DNA from: Chrysochromulina tobinii
Lineage: Eukaryota > Haptophyta > Prymnesiales > Chrysochromulinaceae
NCBI GenBank assembly: GCA_001275005.1
Contig: JWZX01001098.1
Span: 1 to 13,275 of the forward strand
Length of the DNA stretch: 13,275 bases
Reading direction: 5' to 3'
The notes under the pieces were generated by a model. That model was not told the DNA's origin. It ran no database searches and saw nothing but the letters and a program-made list of their open reading frames with translations. A program made the translations under genes and the position numbers. Positions 7,512 to 13,275 of this stretch are shown piece by piece; positions within the stretch are counted from its first letter, which is position 1, and each line of letters starts with the position of its first letter.

Positions 7512-9503
7512 TCAGCACTCAGAGTAGTCGCCCCCCACCACCTCGAAGACGTCCTCCGCCAACTCGTCCAACGACGCGACTGGCGCGGGCTTCGCGACCA
7601 TCTCGAACGCGCCGTCCTTTGGCGCGAACGCGTAGTCCTTGAAGGGACCCGCCTCGAGGGCCGCAAGTCGCAGGCGCACCACGTCGAACACAGCATCATC
7701 GAGCGCCGTCCGGAGGGTCTGCTCGGGCGTCGGGCCAGAGCGCACGACCTTGGTCGTGGTCTGGATCGAGCCGTCGGGCATCATCACCGTCTCCGTGACT
7801 TCCTCCTCGTCGCCGACCAGATCGGCGCCCGACACGACCAGCTTGAGCAACGCAGGCGAGAAACCTGACAGGAGCTGCACGTTGGGCGTGTCCTTGGCCA
7901 CCGGGAAGCCTACGGTGTTCGCGCGCAGGTTCCAGAAGATAATGCGCGGGGCCGCGTACGGCGCACCGCACACCCGCTGGCCCACCTCGGCGAACCGACG
8001 CCGGAGGCGCTCGAAGGCGGTCTCCCACCTTCCGCCACGGCCGCGCGCCTCATCGAACTGCATGTCGCTGAAGACGATCAGGTCGGGTACCTCGTCGGGC
8101 GGCAGCTTGGCCGCCTCGGCCGCCCCGAGGATGCGCTCACACGCGGCCTCGAAGTTGGTCGAGCCCCCCCAGGGCGCCTGCTCGCACGCGCGCACCTTGT
8201 CACGGATGCTCGTGTGCGACGACAGGTCGACCCAGTTGGGCACCGACTCGAAGGTCAGCACGCGATCGCGGAAGGTTGGCGCCGCGAGCTCGGACACGAG
8301 GATCCCGAGCGCAATGGCAGCCTCCATCGGCGTGCCGCTCATCGAGCCCGAAACGTCGACCAACGCCACGAGCTTGCCCAGGTCCACGTGCTTGGGCAGA
8401 GCCCGCTCGAGCGCCGCAAGCGAGCCGAGGCCAGCCGTCGCGGGTGCCGCCGCCTCGAGGACTTGGAGATCGCGCAGCTCCGCAGCCTTGCGCATCGCCT
8501 CGAGCGTACCCGCGCGAAGCGAGGCCCACTGCGCGTTCATCAGGTCCGCCTCGAGCGTCGAGAGCGAGTGACCCTCACCCCCCATGCAATGCTTCACGAT
8601 CTCGTGCGGCATCAGCGCCTTGCCCTGCACGCCCTTCTTGCTCACGAGCGCCTCGCGCAGGTGCAGGCGGGCGGCGACGCGGGCGGGGTTGTCCGGGTGC
8701 CGGTTGCCCGTGGCATCCTGTGCCGGCGTGAGCACACCCTTGAGCGCCTCATTGAGGAACGCCTTGCGGTAGCGCTGCAGGCACAACGACGAGACACGAT
8801 CGAAGCGAATCTCCTCCCACCGGCCCGCAGCCATCAGCACCTCAGTCGTGCAGAGCTGGCTGTTCAGGGACGAGCACAGCTTGCGGTACTTGCGAGCTGA
8901 GGCGGCCGGGTTGGCGGAGCCGAAGAGCCGATGCGCAAGGCGCTGGGCCAAGCGCAGCGGACCCTTGTCAAATTTCGTGCCCTCTCGGGGTGCGTACTTC
9001 GCCACCAGCGAGAGGCTAGGGGTTCGCTTCTCCGCCGTGGCAGCTGAGCTCTCCGCCTCGTCCGCCAGGAGTTGCTGACAGATGAGCTCCTCACTCTTGT
9101 CGGCTAGCGCCCGAGGGCAGTCGTCCGACGCGAGCAGGTGAACGAGGTCCTTCCAGTATCCGTAATGCGGGAGCAGGCCCAGCACTGCGGCCACGGATTC
9201 CTCGCCGAACTCCTTGGCGCAGAGCTTCAGGAGCTTGTACGTGAGCTCCTTCTCACCCTTGCCTTGGCCACGAGTGGCGCGGGTCTGGAACGCGAGCACG
9301 ATCAGGTCCGCCTTTGCCTCCGGCTTGGTCGCCTCGGTGACCGCGGCAGCAAAGAGGCTTGCCAAGCCTTCGGCGTCGAGCCCGCGAACGAGCTTGAAGA
9401 AGAGGTCGAGCAGGCCCGAGCTGGTCTCCTTCAGGCACGCGTCGCCGTTGGAAGTGACGGTGCGCGAGTCGACGAGGTCCATGGCAGCAATGAATGCGCT
9501 CAT
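7512..9503 (-). CDS. DUF2828-family protein with C-terminal von Willebrand factor A domain
   Basis: A 663-residue protein from the ATG at 9503 to the TGA at 7512. The frame stays open for 166 more codons upstream, but that part is compositionally odd (Trp/Arg-rich far out) and contains promoter-like and repeat sequence, so I start at MSAFIAAMDL. The first 370 or so residues are helical, of the DUF2828/TROVE-like type (FQTRATRGQGKGEKEL, LLPHYGYWKDL, FDRVSSLC). The C-terminal vWA domain begins with LVALVDVSGSM; its metal site looks intact: D383, S385 and S387 of DxSxS, T449 in GGSTNF, and D480 in VFSDMQFD. PRIIFWNLRAN (519-529) and VQLLSGFSPALLKLV are typical of the family. DUF2828 proteins occur in plants, protists and giant viruses such as mimivirus. 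Their biochemical role is unknown; a Ro60-like RNA-binding role is only an analogy. The gene converges with RSPH14. Confidence 0.9.
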   Translation of the reverse strand: MSAFIAAMDLVDSRTVTSNGDACLKETSSGLLDLFFKLVRGLDAEGLASLFAAAVTEATKPEAKADLIVLAFQTRATRGQGKGEKELTYKLLKLCAKEFGEESVAAVLGLLPHYGYWKDLVHLLASDDCPRALADKSEELICQQLLADEAESSAATAEKRTPSLSLVAKYAPREGTKFDKGPLRLAQRLAHRLFGSANPAASARKYRKLCSSLNSQLCTTEVLMAAGRWEEIRFDRVSSLCLQRYRKAFLNEALKGVLTPAQDATGNRHPDNPARVAARLHLREALVSKKGVQGKALMPHEIVKHCMGGEGHSLSTLEADLMNAQWASLRAGTLEAMRKAAELRDLQVLEAAAPATAGLGSLAALERALPKHVDLGKLVALVDVSGSMSGTPMEAAIALGILVSELAAPTFRDRVLTFESVPNWVDLSSHTSIRDKVRACEQAPWGGSTNFEAACERILGAAEAAKLPPDEVPDLIVFSDMQFDEARGRGGRWETAFERLRRRFAEVGQRVCGAPYAAPRIIFWNLRANTVGFPVAKDTPNVQLLSGFSPALLKLVVSGADLVGDEEEVTETVMMPDGSIQTTTKVVRSGPTPEQTLRTALDDAVFDVVRLRLAALEAGPFKDYAFAPKDGAFEMVAKPAPVASLDELAEDVFEVVGGDYSEC

Positions 9504-9515
9504 CCGAAGCGCTCG

Positions 9516-9560
9516 GATTGAGGAAGAAGTGCGCGGTTTGAGGACGAAGTGCGCGGATTG
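9516..9560. repeat. 20-bp tandem repeat in the DUF2828 5' leader (2.25 units)
   Basis: Units at 9516-9535 and 9536-9555 differ at two positions, and a third begins at 9556 (GATTG). The array starts 12 bp upstream of the chosen ATG, so it would lie in the 5' UTR, or in an N-terminal extension if translation starts earlier. Confidence 0.8.
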
Positions 9561-9588
9561 CGACCTTTGCGGTCTCACACCTGAACTG

Positions 9589-9629
9589 TCGTCCTTCCGC
9601 GAAGGACCCGGTCCTTCCGCGAAGGACGA
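9589..9629. repeat. Twin tandem palindromes upstream of the DUF2828 gene
   Basis: GTCCTTCCGCGAAGGAC occurs twice, at 9591-9607 and 9611-9627, separated by CCG. Each copy is a 7-bp stem with a 3-base loop. The outer TC/GA bases extend a 9-bp pairing between the far left and far right arms, so the element can fold as two hairpins or one long one. It could be a dimeric protein site or an mRNA leader structure. Confidence 0.8.
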
Positions 9630-9710
9630 GGCTCTACAGCGTGTTTCGTCTGTCAATTCGGCCACAGAACAGTCTGGGAAGCACCTGGGGTCGATCGGGT
9701 GTTCACTTCC

Positions 9711-9751
9711 ATAAATATTGACGAAACAGCTTTGAAACAGGAATGAAACAG
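9711..9751 (-). promoter_or_regulatory. Candidate DUF2828 promoter: TATA-like box with three phased GAAACAG boxes
   Basis: On the minus strand the sequence reads CAATATTTATGG (about 9709-9720), an AT-rich box about 210 bp upstream of the ATG. Immediately upstream, GAAACAG (plus-strand reading) begins at 9723, 9734 and 9745: three identical 7-mers at exactly 11-bp spacing, placing them on one face of the helix. This fits a core promoter with a site array, but transcription starts cannot be seen in sequence. Confidence 0.4.
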
Positions 9752-9878
9752 TCCGTAGGACGTCTCCTGCAGGGGTACATGTCATGTCTCGTGTCCTTTC
9801 GACGCTTTCGTCGTGATCATCGCGAGGCGCGAACGCTGCGATCCAACGAGCGCCAGGCGTTCTTGCAGATGCTACGCA

Positions 9879-10409
9879 ATGCGTGAGCCGAATGTGGATC
9901 CGCCATCTCCACCACCATCTCCTCCGCCTTCTCCAACGCCATCGCCACCCTGATGCTCCCTGCCGTCTCCCTCGCACCGTCACCACTGCTGCTGCCACCA
10001 AGACGACTAGGACTTGCCTCTCGAAAGATTTTTACTGGCCTATGTCGGTGCAACGCAGCAATGCAGCCGCCCCTGCCGCCGCCGCCATCTCCGCTGCTGC
10101 CATCGCCTCCGCCGCCTTCACCGCTTCTCGCCGCCAGACAGACAACAACGGTTGCACGCCTCCACCTTTTCGGCCACCACCTCACCCGCCGTCACCTCCG
10201 CCTTCCCCGCCAACTCCTGCGCCACCGCCACCGTTGCCGCCTCCGCCATGACCACCGCCGCCTTCACCACCACTACCGCCTCCTCCGCCGTCGCTCCACC
10301 GCCGTCGCTCCATCATCTCCACCACCATAGCCGCTGCCGCCGTCGTCTTCTCCGCCATCATCACAACCACCATCTCCAGCGCCTTCTCCACCGCCGCCAT
10401 CGCCTCTGA
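9879..10409 (+). pseudogene. Degenerate PPSPPP-type proline-rich coding relic / low-complexity tract
   Basis: The plus strand is a C/T/A-rich trinucleotide-like tract. Pro-rich peptides of PPSPPPSPPP type appear in three different frames: 9879-9953 (ATG, then PPSPPPSPPPSPTPSPP, stop), about 10061-10135 (PPLPPPPSPLLPSPPPPSP), and about 10160-10251 (RPPPHPPSPPPSPPTPAPP, ending at a TGA) resuming after it as PPPPSPPLPPPPS. This looks like a hydroxyproline-rich/pherophorin-type coding stretch broken by frameshifts and stops. Simple-sequence expansion with chance Pro reading is the alternative. No intact gene is called. Confidence 0.45.
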
Positions 10410-10500
10410 GCGAGGAGATGGGTCAGCGCACCACTTGTGCGAGTAAGCAGTACGTAAGCACCCCCTCGTGGGCTCGTCATGCGAGTATGCAGTACTCCGG

Positions 10501-10555
10501 TTAAGTAAAACATGTGCAAGAAAACATGCCAACAGGCAGCGTACACGTGGCGAGG
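10501..10555 (-). repeat. Dispersed inverted repeat, right arm
   Basis: This is the reverse-complement partner of 7284-7346, perfect over 22 bp (10534-10555), with further matched words at 10522-10530, 10511-10516 and 10501-10506. The arm on the far side of the DUF2828 gene faces the left arm. The outer flanks show no similarity, so the copy boundary is near 10555. Confidence 0.75.
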
Positions 10556-10575
10556 AGACATCGCCTAGCTCGCCT

Positions 10576-10619
10576 GCCTAGCATCGGAACGCCTAACATC
10601 GCCTAGCATCGGAACGCCT
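10576..10619. repeat. Short tandem repeat (19-bp core, 25-bp period, 2 copies)
   Basis: GCCTAGCATCGGAACGCCT occurs at 10576-10594 and 10601-10619. Partial copies (CATCGCCTAGC) precede it from about 10559. Confidence 0.9.
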
Positions 10620-10704
10620 GCCTGCACTCATATCGCTCCATCAAGCTATGAAACAGGCTGGCGAGCTTGGCGTTGTCGACGACGACGTAAAGACGACGCC
10701 GCGC

Positions 10705-10934
10705 GATGCACGTGCTCATCGAGGACGCCGCATCCTGCGCTCACTGCCCCATGCCAAGATGCGTACAGCACGACCCGACCGCTGCGTTGAGTGGGCTCTG
10801 CGTTGAGTGGGCTCCTTGCACAGAAGCAAAGTCTGTGCCGCCGTCGCCTGACTGTACTGAAATATTACTGTACTGAAATAGTAAACCTCCGAAGAATATA
10901 GTCAAATATAGGAAGGGGCCGAGAAAGGGGCCGA
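10705..10934 (+). repeat. Divergent long direct repeat, copy A
   Basis: Shared ordered words with copy B (12195-12380): GATGCACGTGC, GAGGACGCCGC, AGCACGACC, GCTGCGTTGAGTGG, AAGTCTGTGCCGCCGTC and a paired AAAGGGGCCGAG ending. Copy A also has its own 16-bp tandem duplications: CTGCGTTGAGTGGGCT at 10782-10797 and 10798-10813, and ACTGTACTGAAATATT at 10851-10866 with a near copy at 10867-10882. No coding potential is seen. Confidence 0.7.
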
Positions 10935-11167
10935 GTGCCCGTGGCCTTGCCCCACACGCTCACCGCCGCGATGGGCCTCGGCAAGGCCTCGGCTTGCTGT
11001 GTCAGGTCAGGCAGCAGCATCTGTGCTGATGCAAGCAGGTGCGAGGCGAGGACTGATCTTGCGTCAGCGCCGTCGCTCTGGGCCACCAAGCGTCGCTCCA
11101 CAGGCGCAGCGCCCGTCCGAGACGCAGCTACGCGTGGTCTCGCATCAGCAGGAAGCGGCGGAATGAG
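10935..11167. other. Spacer inside the repeat field
   Basis: No gene, RNA or clear repeat is recognised here. Short open frames have no domains. It separates direct-repeat copy A from the degenerate start of the 186-bp satellite. Confidence 0.4.
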
Positions 11168-11880
11168 ATCCACGTGAGGCTCGCAAGGCCAGCTTTCTAG
11201 CAAGACCGAGCATTCTGAGCACGGTTGTTGAGACCTGAAACCCATCTGCATGGTCGACGACACAATTCAGTGCACAGATCGATGAGGCCGTTTTCCTGCG
11301 GCTGCTGCAACACGCGTAGACGCGTCTAGCACGAGCGCTGCGTCTGTGTATAGCTGCTCAGTGTGACAAATCGACATGATGCACGCAAGGTCATGAGCAT
11401 GGTTGATGCAACCTGCAACCCAACCCGTCTCGTCTGCATGGTCGACTCCGCAATGCAAGTGCAGATCGATCAGGCCGCTTCGTGCGACCGCTGCTACACG
11501 TGTAGATGCGTCGAGCACGAGCGCTGCGTCTGTGTATAGCTGCTCAGTGTGACAGATCGACATGATGCACACATGGTCATGAGCATGGTTGATGCAACCT
11601 GCAACCCAACCCGTCTCGTCTGCATGGTCGACTCCGCAATGCAAGTGCAGATCGACCAGGCCGCTTCGTGCGACCGCTGCTACACGTGTAGATGCGTCGA
11701 GCACGAGCGCTGCGTCTGTGTATAGCTGTTCAGCGTGTTAGATCCACCCCAGGCTCACAAGGACAGCCGCCTCACAAGACCAAGCATGAGCAGCAATGCA
11801 GCATTGAAGTCGCCACCTTGGACTCCAGAGCACCGTTACCGACACAATGCAAGCGTACAGAGCTCTGAAATATGTTCTGA
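11168..11880. repeat. 186-bp tandem satellite array with degenerate edges
   Basis: Two units, 11335-11520 and 11521-11706, differ at only four positions (about 98% identity). A third starts at 11707 but follows the consensus for only about 35 bp. To the left, 11228-11334 is a clearly diverged unit (CTGCATGGTCGAC, CAGATCGAT, AGGCCG, AGCACGAGCGCTGCGTCTGTG). Further out, 11168-11225 and 11741-11797 match each other, and 11841-11866 (GACACAATGCAAG...) matches the interior of the left degenerate unit. An almost identical core with decayed edges is what unequal crossing-over produces. Confidence 0.9.
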
Positions 11881-11948
11881 CTAGCACAGAGGGCGTCTCG
11901 AGCCCTCTCCTCCCTCCACTGGCTGAGATCCAATCCCCAAGCCGTTCC

Positions 11949-11972
11949 TTACCCATGCAATTACCCATGCAA
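11949..11972. repeat. Perfect 12-bp tandem duplication
   Basis: TTACCCATGCAA occurs at 11949-11960 and again at 11961-11972, directly abutting the left arm of the 11973/12160 inverted repeat. Confidence 0.9.
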
Positions 11973-12028
11973 CGGCGTCCTCGATGTGCATGTGCATGGC
12001 GTCTTCGAGCGCATCATGTGTGCACGTA
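11973..12028 (+). repeat. Imperfect inverted repeat, left arm
   Basis: CGGCGTCCTCGATGTGCA and the following TGTGCATGGCG, TCGAGC and GCACGTA pair in order with the reverse complement of 12160-12220, with one 7-base gap and scattered mismatches. The spacer is about 130 bp. Confidence 0.7.
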
Positions 12029-12159
12029 ATGGTGCTCATGCTTAGAAGTTGATCCTGCGTGCTTCACGTCGAGAGATCTGTGACGCTGAACGGCTATGCA
12101 CCGACGGATCTCGAACACAGTTATTGCGTTCCGACGGTGACGGTCTCCTTTGCTTGCTG

Positions 12160-12220
12160 TACGTGCACAGTATGGGCTCGATCACGCCATGCACGATGCA
12201 CGTGCACATTGAGGACGCCG
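12160..12220 (-). repeat. Imperfect inverted repeat, right arm
   Basis: This is the partner of 11973-12028. It overlaps the start of direct-repeat copy B, so the same sequence family is present here in both orientations. Confidence 0.7.
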
Positions 12221-12380
12221 CTTCGTGCGGTCTCACTGCTACATGTGCCTAGTATAGCACGACCGCTGCGTTGAGTGGCCTTGTAGCACATAAGTAAAGT
12301 CTGTGCCGCCGTCACGTGGCTGTACCGTACTCTCTGTACAGGAAGCAACCCAATGTAAAGGGGCCGTGAAAGGGGCCGAG
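12195..12380 (+). repeat. Divergent long direct repeat, copy B
   Basis: This is the second copy of 10705-10934, shorter and without the 16-bp internal duplications. Its GCCGCTTCGTGCG and CTGCTACATGTG words also match the interior of the 186-bp satellite unit (GCCGCTTCGTGCGACCGCTG, CTACACGTG). Copy B and the satellite therefore belong to one sequence family. Confidence 0.7.
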
Positions 12381-12427
12381 AAAAGTGCGAAAATGGAATC
12401 GATGGCGTGGGTCACGACACATCAAAA

Positions 12428-12505
12428 GATCAACCGAACCAAACAGGGTAGGGTTGGTCTTGCGAGCCTGCCGCAGAGCCGGTTCATTTTGCGTTTGGTT
12501 TGATC
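12428..12505. repeat. Inverted repeat with 13-bp pairing
   Basis: GATCAACCGAACCAAAC (12428-12444) pairs with GTTTGGTTTGATC (12493-12505), leaving a 4-base bulge and a 48-base loop. It lies downstream of the minus-strand FG-GAP gene remnant and could be a 3' structure or a small element end. No target-site duplication is evident. Confidence 0.6.
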
Positions 12506-12635
12506 TACTTGTGAACTACAATGTACGCTCCACCGCACATTCAGACGATACACAAGCACGCCCATCGATTGCACTGGCTGCGAATCCACCCTCGCGGCCA
12601 CCACAAGGCGCGCAACGCGAGCGGCGAGGCCGGCG

Positions 12636-12932
12636 TCAATGCGATGCTCGTGTACGAGCCAGCTGCACACGCTGCCGTCTCATACGTCGAAGCCGGCTGC
12701 CTCGGGCGAACAAAGGACTGCTACTGTTCGCAAGCAGCACGTCGAGGTCGCCGTCCAAGTCCGCCACCGCGATCGAACCCGTGATCACGCTGCCGCGGGG
12801 CAGTATGGTGCTCGTCGGGAAGGTGCCGTCGCCCGCGTTGAGCAACTCTCGGCTGGGACTGCCATCGTTCCCAAGCAGCACGTCGAGGTTGTCGTCGCCG
12901 TCGACGTCCGCCGCCGCGATCGAACCACGCAT
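12636..12932 (-). CDS. FG-GAP/VCBS repeat segment, C-terminal end of a proline-rich FG-GAP protein
   Basis: The frame reads GSIAAADVDGDDNLDVLLGN, then ELLNAGDGTFPTSTILPRGS, then GSIAVADLDGDLDVLLAN. These are FG-GAP repeats (integrin-alpha-like beta-propeller blades with a DxDGDxxxD calcium loop) at a 49-residue (147-bp) period. The first loop, DVDGDDNLD, is complete. The second, DLDGDLD, is two residues short and probably cannot bind Ca2+ normally. After it the similarity stops and about 30 Arg-rich residues run to the stop at 12636, so the array is cut or decayed at its end. Such proteins are usually secreted or on the cell surface. It should continue the proline-rich frame to its right but is shifted by one frame (change near 12932), so this may be a pseudogene. 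Confidence 0.7.
   Translation of the reverse strand: MRGSIAAADVDGDDNLDVLLGNDGSPSRELLNAGDGTFPTSTILPRGSVITGSIAVADLDGDLDVLLANSSSPLFARGSRLRRMRRQRVQLARTRASH
12771..12926 (-). repeat. 147-bp FG-GAP coding repeat (two starts)
   Basis: GGTTCGATC (minus strand) begins at 12926 and again at 12779, exactly 147 bp apart. It is followed in both cases by GCGG(C/T)GGCGGAC and by GACGGCGAC and CTCGACGTGCTGCTT. The second copy lacks six bases in the calcium loop. Confidence 0.85.
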
Positions 12933-13275
12933 GGCGCAAGGGCGGTGGCGGTGGGGGATGCGGCGGTGGTGATGGTGGAGGCGACGGTGGCGGTACAGCG
13001 GGTGGCGGTGAGGGTGGCGGAGGCGTGGGCGGCGGTGAGGGCGGGAGAGGTGGCGGCAGTGGTGGTGGTGTCGAGGGCGGCGGCGGCGACGACGACGGCG
13101 GCATCAGTAGAGTCGGCGCTGGCGGCGGGGTTGGCGGCGGGAGCGATTGCGGCGTGCTAGGTGGAGGTGGCAGAGTTGGAGGCGAAGGAGGGGGCGGAGA
13201 TGGAGGGGGCGATGGCGGAGATAGATATGGCGGCGGCGAGGGCGGCGGTGGCGACGTTGGCGGTGAGGGAGGAGG
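12933..13275 (-). CDS. Proline-rich PPSPPP segment of the same gene, 5' partial at the right edge
   Basis: On the minus strand one frame is open from the right edge to about 12935. It encodes runs such as PPPSPPPSPPP, PPSPPPTPPPPSPPPAV and PHPPPPPPLRHA, typical of hydroxyproline-rich (pherophorin- or extensin-like) linkers of algal surface proteins. In this frame it runs on past the FG-GAP start only as Arg-rich junk to a stop at 12721, while the FG-GAP reading lies in another frame. The start of the gene, and any signal peptide, lie outside the window. The plus-strand frame across the same DNA is Ala/Val-rich and has no recognisable domain. Confidence 0.6.

Noticed and set aside
9504-10001. 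Upstream in-frame extension of the DUF2828 gene (166 codons)
   Set aside because: It covers the TATA-like box, phased boxes, twin palindromes and a Trp/Arg-rich low-complexity tail. It begins with GTG, and the DUF2828 homology starts only after the ATG at 9503.
11267-11704. 145-residue minus-strand open frame across the 186-bp repeats
   Set aside because: It is open because 186 is divisible by 3. Three of the four differences between units change the amino acid, no domain is recognisable, and the frame has no start outside the repeat.
10705-12380. LTR retrotransposon (copies A and B as LTRs)
   Set aside because: The internal region has no gag/pol coding, no primer-binding site or polypurine tract is evident, and A and B are too different to be recent LTRs.
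12639-13160. Plus-strand Ala/Val-rich frame over the FG-GAP gene
   Set aside because: It is the antisense of FG-GAP and proline-rich codons; the minus-strand reading gives recognisable repeats.
1-13275. tRNA, rRNA or CRISPR features
   Set aside because: No cloverleaf, rRNA-like or regularly spaced repeat-spacer pattern was recognised; the 186-bp repeats are contiguous with no spacers.

Overview
This window looks like nuclear DNA from a flagellated, GC-rich protist, probably a unicellular alga such as a haptophyte or a similar lineage. The reasons are two ciliary genes (C-terminal KATNIP and RSPH14), a tandem-pore K+ channel with EF-hands, a DUF2828/von Willebrand A protein, and a proline-rich plus FG-GAP repeat protein. 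All coding stretches are long, GC-rich and uninterrupted, with no convincing introns. I see no ribosome-binding sites, operons, phage genes or tRNA/rRNA genes. The lineage is inferred from gene content; it is not proven.

Layout, left to right. (1) 3-914 (+): 3' end of a KATNIP (katanin-interacting protein) gene that enters from the left edge. (2) 1374-4778 (-): a 1134-residue two-pore potassium channel with N-terminal EF-hands and a C-terminal coiled coil, convergent with KATNIP. (3) 4779-5264: a shared divergent promoter region holding a GAGTTTC motif cluster. (4) 5265-6575 (+): an RSPH14-like armadillo protein. (5) 6576-7511: a convergent intergenic region with a 34-bp duplication spanning the stop codon, an AT-rich patch, hairpins and the left arm of a dispersed inverted repeat. 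(6) 7512-9503 (-): a 663-residue DUF2828/vWA protein whose upstream DNA is rich in small ordered repeats. (7) 9879-12600: a gene-poor stretch. It holds a shattered proline-rich (PPSPPP-type) relic, the right arm of the inverted repeat, and a complex repeat field around a 186-bp tandem satellite. (8) 12636-13275 (-): the end of a gene entering from the right edge, with a PPSPPP-rich segment followed by FG-GAP repeats in another frame.

How the genes relate. KATNIP and RSPH14 both serve cilia: KATNIP at the base and axonemal microtubules, RSPH14 in the radial spoke. The Ca2+-regulated K+ channel between them shares a promoter region with RSPH14. A role in flagellar or Ca2+ signalling is therefore an attractive but unproven idea. 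The DUF2828 gene and everything right of it look like a separate accessory region. It is rich in repeats and degenerate sequence, and the DUF2828 gene is bracketed by inverted copies of one dispersed repeat.
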